Source: an uncultured Spirochaetales bacterium (GTDB taxonomy: Bacteria > Spirochaetota > Spirochaetia > Sphaerochaetales > Sphaerochaetaceae). From it: DNA of 7,646 bases. A model generated the notes under the pieces. It did no database searches and was not told the origin of the DNA. It saw only the letters and a program-made list of their open reading frames with translations. The translations under genes and the position numbers were made by a program. Where the stretch lies: assembly GCA_934276485.1 (NCBI GenBank), contig CAKQTE010000071.1, positions 1-7,646 of the forward strand, written 5' to 3'. Below, piece by piece: positions 1-6,243 of this stretch; the stretch's first letter is position 1; every line of letters begins with the position of its first letter.

Positions 1-57
1 TAAATTATTGACTATACTAGTTCTTTCTCATAAGTAGAAGACAGACGGCTAAATTAA

Positions 58-76
58 AACCACCTAAACGGTGGTT
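58..76. terminator. Small hairpin, possible weak terminator on the minus strand
   Basis: AACCACC (58-64) and GGTGGTT (70-76) form a perfect 7-bp stem around a 5-base loop. Read on the minus strand, the stem is followed by TTAATTT, so it could act as a second, weaker terminator behind the stronger one at 124-153. On the plus strand no T tract follows. A mobile-element end (IS200/IS605-type termini carry small hairpins of this kind) is an alternative I cannot confirm from the sequence. Confidence 0.35.
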
Positions 77-123
77 CAGATGAAAACATGATGATTTGTA
101 GGAAGTTTTAACCGCACAGGTCG

Positions 124-153
124 AAAAAATGTGCTCAATATTTCATGAGCACA
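124..153 (-). terminator. Rho-independent terminator of the nucleotidyltransferase gene
   Basis: On the minus strand TGTGCTCA (153-146) pairs perfectly with TGAGCACA (137-130) around an 8-base loop, and six T residues (129-124) follow directly. It begins 23 bases past the stop codon of the gene at 177-1088. Stem, loop and T tract all fit an intrinsic terminator. On the plus strand the hairpin is followed only by a weak TCTTTT a few bases later. Confidence 0.85.
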
Positions 154-176
154 CATCTTTTGGTATCGGATAGATA

Positions 177-1088
177 TTATTTCTCCCAAAGCTTATCTGG
201 GTAATATCCTGAATCAATCTTCTTTCCAAGCTCTGCCATTACAGTTGGCTTATCTTCTGGATATGTCATTCCAAACCATCTGTCTTCTGACTTAAGAACA
301 GTTACAGAGCCATCGCCTCTTTCAACCATCCAAGATACTCCATTTGGAAGCAAGCATTCCTTCTTGATCTCACGAATGCTATCTTTCTTGAAGTCTTCCC
401 AATAAACCATGAAGCTGTCGAAAGCCTTTGGAGTAAAGCCGAAGAAATTCATTGATACAGCTTCCTTACCTGTTAGATAGACATCTTTATCCATATGGGA
501 AACGATTCTTCCATCAGCGCAATATTCAATCTTTGTATTCTCTTCCATGCTTGTAAGGATGCCTTCCTTAACCTGACAGATAGCTCTTGAAACAGAGCCT
601 GAAGGGCTCATTGTGTTCTCAAGAACGAATCCAACCATAGCATGAGTTGTATCATCATTCTTTAATCCTGATAGATAGTTTCCAAGTGTTACATATGCAG
701 AACGACCATAGTAGTCATCAGCATTGATTACTGTAAAAGGAGTCTTTACAACATCCTTTGCACAAAGAACAGCCTGGATAGTTCCCCAAGGTTTTGTTCT
801 ATCCTTAGAAGATTCAATCTCTTCTGGAGTTAGAAGAGAATCATGTGTCTGGAATACATACTCTGCATCCATGTTTCTTGCAATTCTATCGAAAAGACGC
901 TCTCTGAAATCCTTCTCAATGTCCTTTCTGATAATGAATACGACCTTGCCGTATCCACCATGATTTAGAGCATCGTAAACACCAAAATCCAATAGCGTCT
1001 CGCCATGTCTACCTACAGCGTCAATCTGTTTGACACCACCATATCTTGAACCCATTCCTGCTGCCATTACCAATAAAGTTGGTTTCAT
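177..1088 (-). CDS. Sugar-phosphate-type nucleotidyltransferase
   Basis: A 303-residue cytoplasmic protein of the NTP_transferase (GT-A-like Rossmann) family, whose members transfer a nucleotide from an NTP to a sugar phosphate or similar acceptor. The N-terminal nucleotide-binding signature LLVMAAGMGSRYGG (residues 5-18) is followed by K20, the usual phosphate-contacting lysine position. The nucleobase loop is PWGTIQAV (100-107), where relatives commonly have GTGHA or GTAxA. The metal-binding aspartates lie in VINADDYYG (120-128). Conserved later blocks are VSMNFFGF (211-218) and WFGMTYPEDK (271-280). Length fits the family. The ATG start is supported by AGGAGG (1093-1098) four bases upstream and a good promoter. 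The gene is monocistronic here, transcribed away from the ABC operon and ended by a strong terminator. The acceptor cannot be read from the sequence: glucose-1-phosphate, a cell-wall sugar phosphate or a lipid/choline-type acceptor are all possible. Confidence 0.88.
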   Translation of the reverse strand: MKPTLLVMAAGMGSRYGGVKQIDAVGRHGETLLDFGVYDALNHGGYGKVVFIIRKDIEKDFRERLFDRIARNMDAEYVFQTHDSLLTPEEIESSKDRTKPWGTIQAVLCAKDVVKTPFTVINADDYYGRSAYVTLGNYLSGLKNDDTTHAMVGFVLENTMSPSGSVSRAICQVKEGILTSMEENTKIEYCADGRIVSHMDKDVYLTGKEAVSMNFFGFTPKAFDSFMVYWEDFKKDSIREIKKECLLPNGVSWMVERGDGSVTVLKSEDRWFGMTYPEDKPTVMAELGKKIDSGYYPDKLWEK

Positions 1089-1092
1089 ATCG

Positions 1093-1098
1093 CCTCCT
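1093..1098 (-). promoter_or_regulatory. Shine-Dalgarno site of the nucleotidyltransferase gene
   Basis: AGGAGG on the minus strand, four bases before the ATG at 1088-1086. It fixes the start of this gene. Confidence 0.85.
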
Positions 1099-1109
1099 GA
1101 TATATGTTG

Positions 1110-1138
1110 ATTATAGGCGGTAATACTTTTTTAGTTAA
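1110..1138 (-). promoter_or_regulatory. Sigma-70-type promoter of the nucleotidyltransferase gene
   Basis: On the minus strand TTAACT (1138-1133; four of six matches to TTGACA) is separated by exactly 17 bases from a perfect TATAAT (1115-1110). Transcription would start near 1103, giving a leader of about 15 bases that contains the Shine-Dalgarno site. This is the best promoter in the window. Confidence 0.75.
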
Positions 1139-1239
1139 TGAAAATAAACGATATGAGGCCTAAATTTTTCCGTTTTCCTCAAAAAGGGATATATTTTATT
1201 GTATATCTTCTTTCTCTACACAGAATAAAAGAAGGAAAC

Positions 1240-1264
1240 ATAACGTAAAAATAATTAACGTTAT
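1240..1264. promoter_or_regulatory. Operator-like inverted repeat upstream of the ABC operon
   Basis: ATAACGT (1240-1246) and ACGTTAT (1258-1264) form a perfect 7-base inverted repeat. The right arm lies in its own 8-base palindrome TAACGTTA (1256-1263). AT-rich palindromes centred on CG are typical of LacI/GalR-family operators, which commonly control sugar transporter operons. The site is 57 bases before the first candidate start codon of the operon. No regulator of that family is encoded in the window. Several -10-like hexamers lie around it (for example TATAAA at 1294-1299), but I found no convincing -35 partner. Confidence 0.35.
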
Positions 1265-1320
1265 ATTTATATATGTCATGTATTTTCTTTTAATATAAAT
1301 ATTTATTTGCTAAGAACCTA

Positions 1321-2205
1321 TTGTCAAAACAAATAATAAATATTAATTTATCTGACATGAAAAGAGCAAATACACTAAAACCTTACCTATTTATAGCACC
1401 AGCAGTGATTCTTGCTCTCACATTCTCATGCATTCCCTTTTGTAAGGCATTTATAGACTCTTTCTTCAATATCGATGCAACAGGAAAGATAAAGAACTTT
1501 GCATTCTTGAATAACTATAAGGCACTCTTTCAAGACAAGAACTTTGCAAATGCAATAAAGAATACTCTTTTATTTGCTGTTATGTTTGTTCCATTGAACA
1601 CAGTACTAACAGTATTGGCAGCGTCCCTGACAAGAAGAAAGAATAGGTTTTCGTATATTCCAGAATATATCTTCTTTCTTCCACTAGCGTTCTCTTTGTC
1701 TAGTATCACACTAATATTCAAAGAGATGTTCAGAGGACGGGTATCGATCATAAATAGGATATTCGATCTAAATATCGAATGGCTCTCAGAGCCAATGGCA
1801 GCAATGGTGGTATTGGTGCTGTTGGGTGTTTTCTTGGACTTTGGACTCGATTATATCATCCTGCTAGCCGCATTCAGAGGCATAGACAAATCCGTTTTGG
1901 AAGCAGCTCGCCTAGATGGAGCAAATGGCCAGACATTATTCTTCAAAATAGAGCTACCCATCATCAAGAGCATGGTGCTTGTTACTATATTCCTAGCTGT
2001 AAAGGATGCTCTTTTGATAGTTGCACCAATTACGATACTCACAGAAGGTGGGCCATTCAGGTCTACTGAGACATTGATGTTCTTCTACTATATAGAAGCA
2101 TTCAAGTCTGGAAATGCAAACATCGGAAACGCTATCACAGTTCTTGCTGTAACCGCATCGGTCATCATAATGGCAATTGGCTTGAAAGTGAGGGATGATG
2201 TATGA
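1321..2205 (+). CDS. ABC sugar transporter permease, MalF/UgpA type
   Basis: An inner-membrane permease of the BPD_transp_1 family (COG1175), one half of the channel of a CUT1-type carbohydrate importer. About six hydrophobic segments are visible, near residues 22-44, 78-102, 113-135, 158-182, 215-238 and 267-287. The cytoplasmic EAA loop that docks to the ABC ATPase is EAARLDGANG (194-203), and the family block TEGGPF follows at 241-246. The start is uncertain: TTG at 1321 gives 294 residues, while the ATG at 1357 (residue 13) gives a sequence beginning MKRANTLKPYLFIAP, more typical of the family. Neither has a clear Shine-Dalgarno sequence, and an in-frame stop at 1291 rules out a longer form. 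It is the first gene of a four-gene operon and overlaps the next by four bases (ATGA). The substrate cannot be read from the permease. Confidence 0.92.
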   Translation: MSKQIININLSDMKRANTLKPYLFIAPAVILALTFSCIPFCKAFIDSFFNIDATGKIKNFAFLNNYKALFQDKNFANAIKNTLLFAVMFVPLNTVLTVLAASLTRRKNRFSYIPEYIFFLPLAFSLSSITLIFKEMFRGRVSIINRIFDLNIEWLSEPMAAMVVLVLLGVFLDFGLDYIILLAAFRGIDKSVLEAARLDGANGQTLFFKIELPIIKSMVLVTIFLAVKDALLIVAPITILTEGGPFRSTETLMFFYYIEAFKSGNANIGNAITVLAVTASVIIMAIGLKVRDDV

Positions 2206-3011
2206 AGAAAGTCATTAGAATCATCCTACTTGTCACACTATGCCTCGCGATATTGTTCCCTTTGGTATATTCATTTCAGTTATCATTTTTTTCAAGGAAG
2301 GACTTTCTTTCTCAAAATGCAAGATTCTTCCCTTCTGAGATTACATTTGCAAACTACACAAAGGCCTTTGGATACAGATATCTACCGATAGAACTTGTAA
2401 ATTCTCTTGTAACAGCAACGCTTAGTGCAACAATAAAGACATGCGTCTTGGTACTAGCTGCATTTGCGTTTTCGCATATACGCTTCAAGGGAAAGAAGTT
2501 CTTTCTTGTGCTACTTCTTGCAACCCTATTCGTGCCTCAGGATGCACTTTTGTATCAAAACTATAAAATAGTTGCGAAATTAGGCCTATTGGACACTTAT
2601 CTTGGAATAATTGCACCTACTCTATTTTCTGCGTCCCAGATGGCACTGCTTCTAGGTGCATTAACATCCTATGATAAGGATTACTATGACAATGCACGCA
2701 TAGATGGAGCTTCTGACATGCTATATATAGTGAAGATCCTAACGCCTTTGACTAAATCATTCTTGATCACGATCTTCTTGCAATCATTCATTGGCGTATT
2801 CAATTCATATATGTGGCCACTCTTGGTAACAAACAAGCCAAAGACAAGAACAATACAGGTTGGACTTACGATGCTTGGCTTTGCAGAAGAAGGAAATATT
2901 GGTGCTCAGATGGCAACAATATTCATGACAATTCTACCATTTGCAATAATACTTGCCTTCAGCAAGAAATTGATAGAGAAAGCATTGATCAACAGTTCAA
3001 TGCACTCTTAG
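2202..3011 (+). CDS. ABC sugar transporter permease, MalG/UgpE type
   Basis: The second inner-membrane half of the importer, 269 residues (COG0395). Hydrophobic segments lie near residues 5-26, 64-90, 99-117, 133-153, 184-206 and 235-253. The EAA loop appears as DNARIDGAS (163-171), with D-N replacing the usual E-A but the key glycine kept. The C-terminal block WPLLV (205-209) followed by KTRTIQVGL (214-222) is typical of MalG/UgpE-like proteins. The ATG overlaps the stop of the preceding permease in an ATGA arrangement, with GAGGG (2190-2194) seven bases upstream, so the two subunits are probably translationally coupled. The stop codon overlaps the Shine-Dalgarno site of the binding-protein gene. 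Confidence 0.92.
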   Translation: MKKVIRIILLVTLCLAILFPLVYSFQLSFFSRKDFLSQNARFFPSEITFANYTKAFGYRYLPIELVNSLVTATLSATIKTCVLVLAAFAFSHIRFKGKKFFLVLLLATLFVPQDALLYQNYKIVAKLGLLDTYLGIIAPTLFSASQMALLLGALTSYDKDYYDNARIDGASDMLYIVKILTPLTKSFLITIFLQSFIGVFNSYMWPLLVTNKPKTRTIQVGLTMLGFAEEGNIGAQMATIFMTILPFAIILAFSKKLIEKALINSSMHS

Positions 3012-3019
3012 GAGGAGAG

Positions 3020-4270
3020 ATGAAAAGAGTCTTAACTATCATGCTTTTACCACTACTTGCACTGTCTGTATTCGCAACAGGCGCAAAGGAAACAAGAACT
3101 GTAGAGCTATGGCATAGCAATACAGGTAAAGTTGGAGAAGCTTTTGAGAATATAATCAATGATTTCAACGAAACAGTTGGAAAGGAAAATGGCGTTTATG
3201 TTGAAGCCATATACCAAGGAAAAGCAAACGATGTACTGACAAAAGTCAAAGCATCAAGTGGCGCCAACACTCTTCCAGATATTGCACAGATGGATGCAAC
3301 ATCTGGCCTTGATATGAACAATGCTGACTATATTGTCACTATCGACGAACTTGGTCTTGATACCTCAAGCGTTCTTGAGATTGCAAAAACAGGATTCAAG
3401 TCAGAGCGAGGACTAATTGCACTTCCATTTAACTCATCAGCTCTCCTTTTGTATTACAACAAAACACTCTTTGACTCTCTAGACCTTGTGCCTCCTAAGA
3501 CAATGGATGAGATGGTAGATGTTGCAAATGCACTCAAAGGAAAGATTGATTACGCATTTGCAGGCGTTCCTGCAACATCAGAGTTAACAACATTCTTAGG
3601 AGCACAGAACTCCATCAGCTATATGATAAATAACGAAAATGGACACAAAGGAAAGGCAACAAAGGTTCTATTTGGCGAAAATGGAACATACAAGGCATTC
3701 TTGGAAAAGTGGAAAGCTATATACGAAACTGGAAGCGTGAACAATATCACACAAGGAGTATCAACAGAGTTTGCAGCCTCCAGGTGTGCAATGATGCTCG
3801 CGTCTTCTTCCAATCTATCGACAATCATTGCCAATGTTGATAACACATTCGAAGTAGGGGTTGCTGAAGTTCCTATGGTTGATGAGAATGCAACAGGAGG
3901 CGTATGTGTAGGAGGTGGTGCTCTATATGCATTCAAGAACAATGAGGATGTAAAGCTTGTTCTTGAATATCTTACAAGTGCAGATGTACAGCTTAAATGG
4001 GCAGAGGGCACAGGATATATCCCTCTCAATACAAAGCTATATGATTCAGAAGAGTACAAAGCATTCTTGAGCTTGAATCCAAATTTCTCGATTGCAATGG
4101 ATGCAATTCTTAAATCAAATCCTCAGCTGACAAACGTTTGGCTTCCATCAGCATACCAGATCTACTACTCATTCCAGCAGAATATCAAGGATGTAATTAC
4201 AGGAAAGCTAACAGTTGATGAAGGCGTAAAAGAGATGGCTGACTATGTCCAGAAGGCTCTAGATGCATAA
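3020..4270 (+). CDS. Periplasmic sugar-binding protein, UgpB-like
   Basis: Extracytoplasmic solute-binding protein (SBP_bac_1, COG1653) that captures the substrate for the two permeases. The correct start is the ATG at 3020, giving 416 residues, because it has AGGAGG (3010-3015) four bases upstream and begins with a signal peptide: KR, a hydrophobic stretch (residues 4-18), then VFA (17-19) before TGAKE. No lipobox cysteine is present, so it should be a soluble periplasmic protein cut by signal peptidase I. UgpB-like blocks are WHS (31-33), LPFNSSALLLYYNK (135-148), the CAMMLASSS segment (256-264), GGG plus ALYAF (298-305), and TGYIPL (331-336). The C-terminal segment W374-LPSAYQIYYS-384 has aromatic residues where E. 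coli UgpB, as I recall it, carries arginine that holds the phosphate; there is no arginine after R255. A neutral sugar or polyol is therefore more likely than glycerol-3-phosphate. In-frame sequence upstream to 2813 lies inside the permease gene and is not part of the protein. Confidence 0.92.
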   Translation: MKRVLTIMLLPLLALSVFATGAKETRTVELWHSNTGKVGEAFENIINDFNETVGKENGVYVEAIYQGKANDVLTKVKASSGANTLPDIAQMDATSGLDMNNADYIVTIDELGLDTSSVLEIAKTGFKSERGLIALPFNSSALLLYYNKTLFDSLDLVPPKTMDEMVDVANALKGKIDYAFAGVPATSELTTFLGAQNSISYMINNENGHKGKATKVLFGENGTYKAFLEKWKAIYETGSVNNITQGVSTEFAASRCAMMLASSSNLSTIIANVDNTFEVGVAEVPMVDENATGGVCVGGGALYAFKNNEDVKLVLEYLTSADVQLKWAEGTGYIPLNTKLYDSEEYKAFLSLNPNFSIAMDAILKSNPQLTNVWLPSAYQIYYSFQQNIKDVITGKLTVDEGVKEMADYVQKALDA

Positions 4271-5069
4271 CAAGATTACAACAAATACAAACCTCATAGT
4301 CTTCAATCGCGAAAAGTATATGAAGACTATGCTTGAGTTGATTCCAATATACACCTCTCATGGCCTCGATACTTTCGATCTGAACTTCTGTGAGATGATG
4401 AATCCAATATCTGCATTGAATGATGATGTGGAATCTGAGGATTACATCAACACACTCAATGAGTACAAAAGTCGCTATGGCCTAAAGTATTTCCAATGCC
4501 ATCTACCTTATCCAATGAGAGGTGAAGATTCGCGTAATATAGAAAAGCAAAAGAGAGCCTTGTCATATTGCGAGAAGTTAGGTATCCCTGTTGCCGTCAT
4601 TCATCCTATCATTGGCTCAATCGAAGATAATGTCAGATATTTTGAAAGTCTGAAGCCATATATACCAGAAAACGTAACGCTTGCTATCGAGAATATGGAA
4701 ACGAAAGAAGAGATAAGCACAAGCAAAGAACTTCTTGAGATACTCGACAATCTTTCATACAAAGCAGGAATATGCCTCGATACTGGTCACTTGAATATCA
4801 TGGGAGGAGACGCACCTGCATTCATCAAGGATACTGGAGAAAAGCTTATCGCAACTCATATAAATGATAACGATGGCAATAAGGACCAACACCTTCTTCC
4901 TGGATTTGGAACGATCAAATGGGAGGAAGTGATCCCAGCATTCAAGCGTTATTACAATGGTTACCTTAATTACGAAGCCATGTTCTTCTCTCGTGGATGT
5001 AGCGAAATGCTAGAAGGACACATAATAGAGCTTGCGAAAGCTATTGGCAATTGGCTTCTGGATCTCTGA
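4263..5069 (+). CDS. TIM-barrel sugar epimerase/isomerase (AP endonuclease 2 superfamily)
   Basis: A 268-residue protein of the xylose-isomerase-like TIM-barrel superfamily (COG1082; IolE, tagatose/psicose epimerase and hydroxypyruvate isomerase relatives). The expected divalent-metal ligands are visible: E143 in AIENME, D173 and H176 in CLDTGH, H199 in THINDND, and E238 in NYEAM. H80 (QCHLPY), H114 (VIHP) and the block HLLPGFGTIKW (210-220) are also typical of sugar-active members. There is no signal peptide, so it acts in the cytoplasm. The ATG overlaps the end of the binding-protein gene by eight bases, with AGAAGG (4251-4256) six bases upstream, so it is the last gene of the transporter operon and probably acts on the imported compound. 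The same fold includes endonuclease IV, but the operon context favours a sugar substrate. The exact reaction cannot be named. Its 3' end overlaps the convergent MerR gene by 29 bases. Confidence 0.85.
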   Translation: MHNKITTNTNLIVFNREKYMKTMLELIPIYTSHGLDTFDLNFCEMMNPISALNDDVESEDYINTLNEYKSRYGLKYFQCHLPYPMRGEDSRNIEKQKRALSYCEKLGIPVAVIHPIIGSIEDNVRYFESLKPYIPENVTLAIENMETKEEISTSKELLEILDNLSYKAGICLDTGHLNIMGGDAPAFIKDTGEKLIATHINDNDGNKDQHLLPGFGTIKWEEVIPAFKRYYNGYLNYEAMFFSRGCSEMLEGHIIELAKAIGNWLLDL

Positions 5070-5499
5070 AGAATATACATTTGCTTTTATATTCGCATGC
5101 AGCACACAAAGAGCCAGGGCAGGAGGTGAAGCTTCCCTCTGCTCTTTCAAGCTGCTTTACGTGCCAATCAAGCTCATCGACATGAGCTTGTAGCTTTTTG
5201 ATCTTCTCCATATCTTCAGATACTTTGGCCCTATATTGTCTTAAGAGCTCTTTTCGTCTTTCGTCTCCAGAAGAATCACTGGATTTAAGCCTAATGATCT
5301 TCTTGATCTCATCGAGCGTGAATCCCAGTTCCTTAAGCTCAATGATTCTCTTTAGATATACAATATCTTGGTCTGAGTAATATCTTTGGCCACCATCTGT
5401 TCTCTTGGCAGAAAGTAGCCCTTCTTCCTCATAGTAGCGTATTGTCCTCAGTGTAAGTCCTGTCAATTCTGCTATTTTGCCAATCTTGTATCTCTGCAT
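5041..5499 (-). CDS. MerR-family transcriptional regulator with C-terminal cysteine cluster
   Basis: A 152-residue regulator. The N-terminal winged helix-turn-helix is clear: YKIGKIAELTGLTLRTIRYYEEEGLL (4-29, described here in part), then R33, GGQRYYSDQDI (36-46) and a second helical pair ending GFTLDEIKKII (59-69). Residues about 80-120 form the long dimerisation helix. The C-terminal tail carries C127, C132, C135, C141 and C151, spaced C-x4-C-x2-C-x5-C plus a last cysteine. SoxR also has a C-terminal cysteine cluster (a [2Fe-2S] site), but its spacing, C-x2-C-x-C-x5-C, differs. A metal, Fe-S or thiol sensor is therefore plausible but unproven. No Shine-Dalgarno sequence precedes the ATG; a -10-like TATAAA lies only nine bases before it, so the mRNA may be nearly leaderless. 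The gene is divergent from radC and convergent with the sugar operon, overlapping it by 29 bases. Targets are unknown. Confidence 0.9.
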   Translation of the reverse strand: MQRYKIGKIAELTGLTLRTIRYYEEEGLLSAKRTDGGQRYYSDQDIVYLKRIIELKELGFTLDEIKKIIRLKSSDSSGDERRKELLRQYRAKVSEDMEKIKKLQAHVDELDWHVKQLERAEGSFTSCPGSLCAACEYKSKCIFFRDPEANCQ

Positions 5500-5508
5500 A
5501 TGAAATAT

Positions 5509-5536
5509 TTTATAGCAAATTTCTCTTTTTTGTCTC
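5509..5536 (-). promoter_or_regulatory. Candidate promoter of the MerR gene
   Basis: On the minus strand GAGACA (5536-5531; four of six matches to TTGACA) and TATAAA (5514-5509) are 16 bases apart. Transcription would begin about 5500-5503, right at the ATG (5499), giving a leaderless or nearly leaderless message, consistent with the missing Shine-Dalgarno sequence. The -35 match is only fair. Confidence 0.35.
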
Positions 5537-5544
5537 TTTCACTA

Positions 5545-5564
5545 GCAAAAAACAGATTTTTTGC
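5545..5564. promoter_or_regulatory. Perfect inverted repeat between merR-type gene and radC, candidate operator
   Basis: GCAAAAAA (5545-5552) and TTTTTTGC (5557-5564) are perfect 8-base arms around CAGA. The repeat lies in the 76-base gap between two divergent genes, where MerR-family proteins often bind a dyad to control themselves and the neighbour. It sits upstream of the candidate MerR-gene promoter and just before the radC start. It is not placed between well-spaced -35 and -10 boxes, so its role as a MerR site is inferred. Confidence 0.4.
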
Positions 5565-5575
5565 CTTTATAGAGT

Positions 5576-6232
5576 ATGAGCAATATTGAAAATGACAAAA
5601 AAGCAGAGATGCCACGAGAGAAACTCGAGAGAATTGGCATAGAAGCATTAACAGACAGAGAGCTCTTGATGCTTCTAATTGGTTCAGGAAATGCACACTG
5701 CAGTGCAGAGGAGATTGCGCGAGATCTATTGAATCTCCTAGATAAGTATCCAACTCCAGCGCTTGATGCAATTAAGCTGATTCCAGGACTGGGGTCTGCA
5801 AAAGCATCGCTTTTGGTAGCAGCACTAGAGCTAGGACGACGAAGAGCATCCAAAAAAGGAAGAGTGATCACAACTCCGAAAGACATCTACAAGGAAGTAC
5901 ACCACTACTCTTCCCGAGATCAAGAGCATTTGATCGTAGTGATGCTCAATGGAGCACATGAAGTCATCGGCACATTCATTGCGACAATAGGACTATTGAA
6001 TAGAACTCTTGTTCATCCTAGAGAGATCTACGCTCCTGCAATCAACAACAGAGCCGCAGCGATTTGCATTGCACACAATCATCCAACTGGATACTCTGAG
6101 CCATCGCAAGATGACAAGGATGTTACAAAGAGAATCAAGAAAGCTGGAGAGATCCTGGGCATTAAATGCCTTGATCACGTAGTCTTCAGTGAAAATGATT
6201 ACTACTCATTTTTAGAGCATGGACTGATATAA
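5576..6232 (+). CDS. radC: RadC-family JAB/MPN-domain protein
   Basis: A 218-residue RadC (UPF0758) protein. The N-terminal part has the family opening PREKLERIGIEALTDRELL (13-31) and a helix-hairpin-helix LIPGLGSAKASLL (68-80). The C-terminal JAB/MPN domain has the complete JAMM metal site: E129, the H167-N-H169-P pair, S177 and D180 in HNHPTGYSEPSQDD (167-180). The length is close to the family norm. Despite the historical name, a role in recombinational repair is not established; a zinc-dependent hydrolase acting with DNA is a domain-based guess. The ATG at 5576 has only a weak AGAG upstream and no good Shine-Dalgarno sequence. M12 is an alternative start that would still keep the family core. 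The gene diverges from the MerR regulator, so the two may share control. Confidence 0.95.
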   Translation: MSNIENDKKAEMPREKLERIGIEALTDRELLMLLIGSGNAHCSAEEIARDLLNLLDKYPTPALDAIKLIPGLGSAKASLLVAALELGRRRASKKGRVITTPKDIYKEVHHYSSRDQEHLIVVMLNGAHEVIGTFIATIGLLNRTLVHPREIYAPAINNRAAAICIAHNHPTGYSEPSQDDKDVTKRIKKAGEILGIKCLDHVVFSENDYYSFLEHGLI

Positions 6233-6243
6233 CTTCGCACTAT

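Noticed and set aside
724..963. Plus-strand open frame of 79 codons inside the nucleotidyltransferase gene
   Set aside because: Antisense shadow of a gene with clear family motifs; no ribosome binding site or promoter.
1530..2069. Short open frames on both strands within the first permease gene
   Set aside because: They conflict with a clear permease reading frame that carries the EAA loop and TEGGP block.
2813..3019. Extension of the binding-protein reading frame upstream of 3020
   Set aside because: It lies inside the second permease gene, is low in hydrophobic sequence and would bury the signal peptide; the ATG at 3020 has a perfect Shine-Dalgarno site.
3619..4059. Open frame of 146 codons on the minus strand inside the binding-protein gene
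   Set aside because: It is fully covered by a well-supported gene on the other strand, has no ribosome binding site and a composition typical of an antisense shadow.
5486..5516. TTGTAT with 19-base spacing to TATAGC as a MerR-type promoter for radC
   Set aside because: The spacing is suggestive, but both boxes are weak, the -35 is inside the MerR gene, and the dyad at 5545-5564 is not between them.
5472..5886. Two overlapping minus-strand open frames of 99 and 114 codons across the start of radC
   Set aside because: They are antisense to radC, resemble no family, and one would run through the MerR-radC promoter region.
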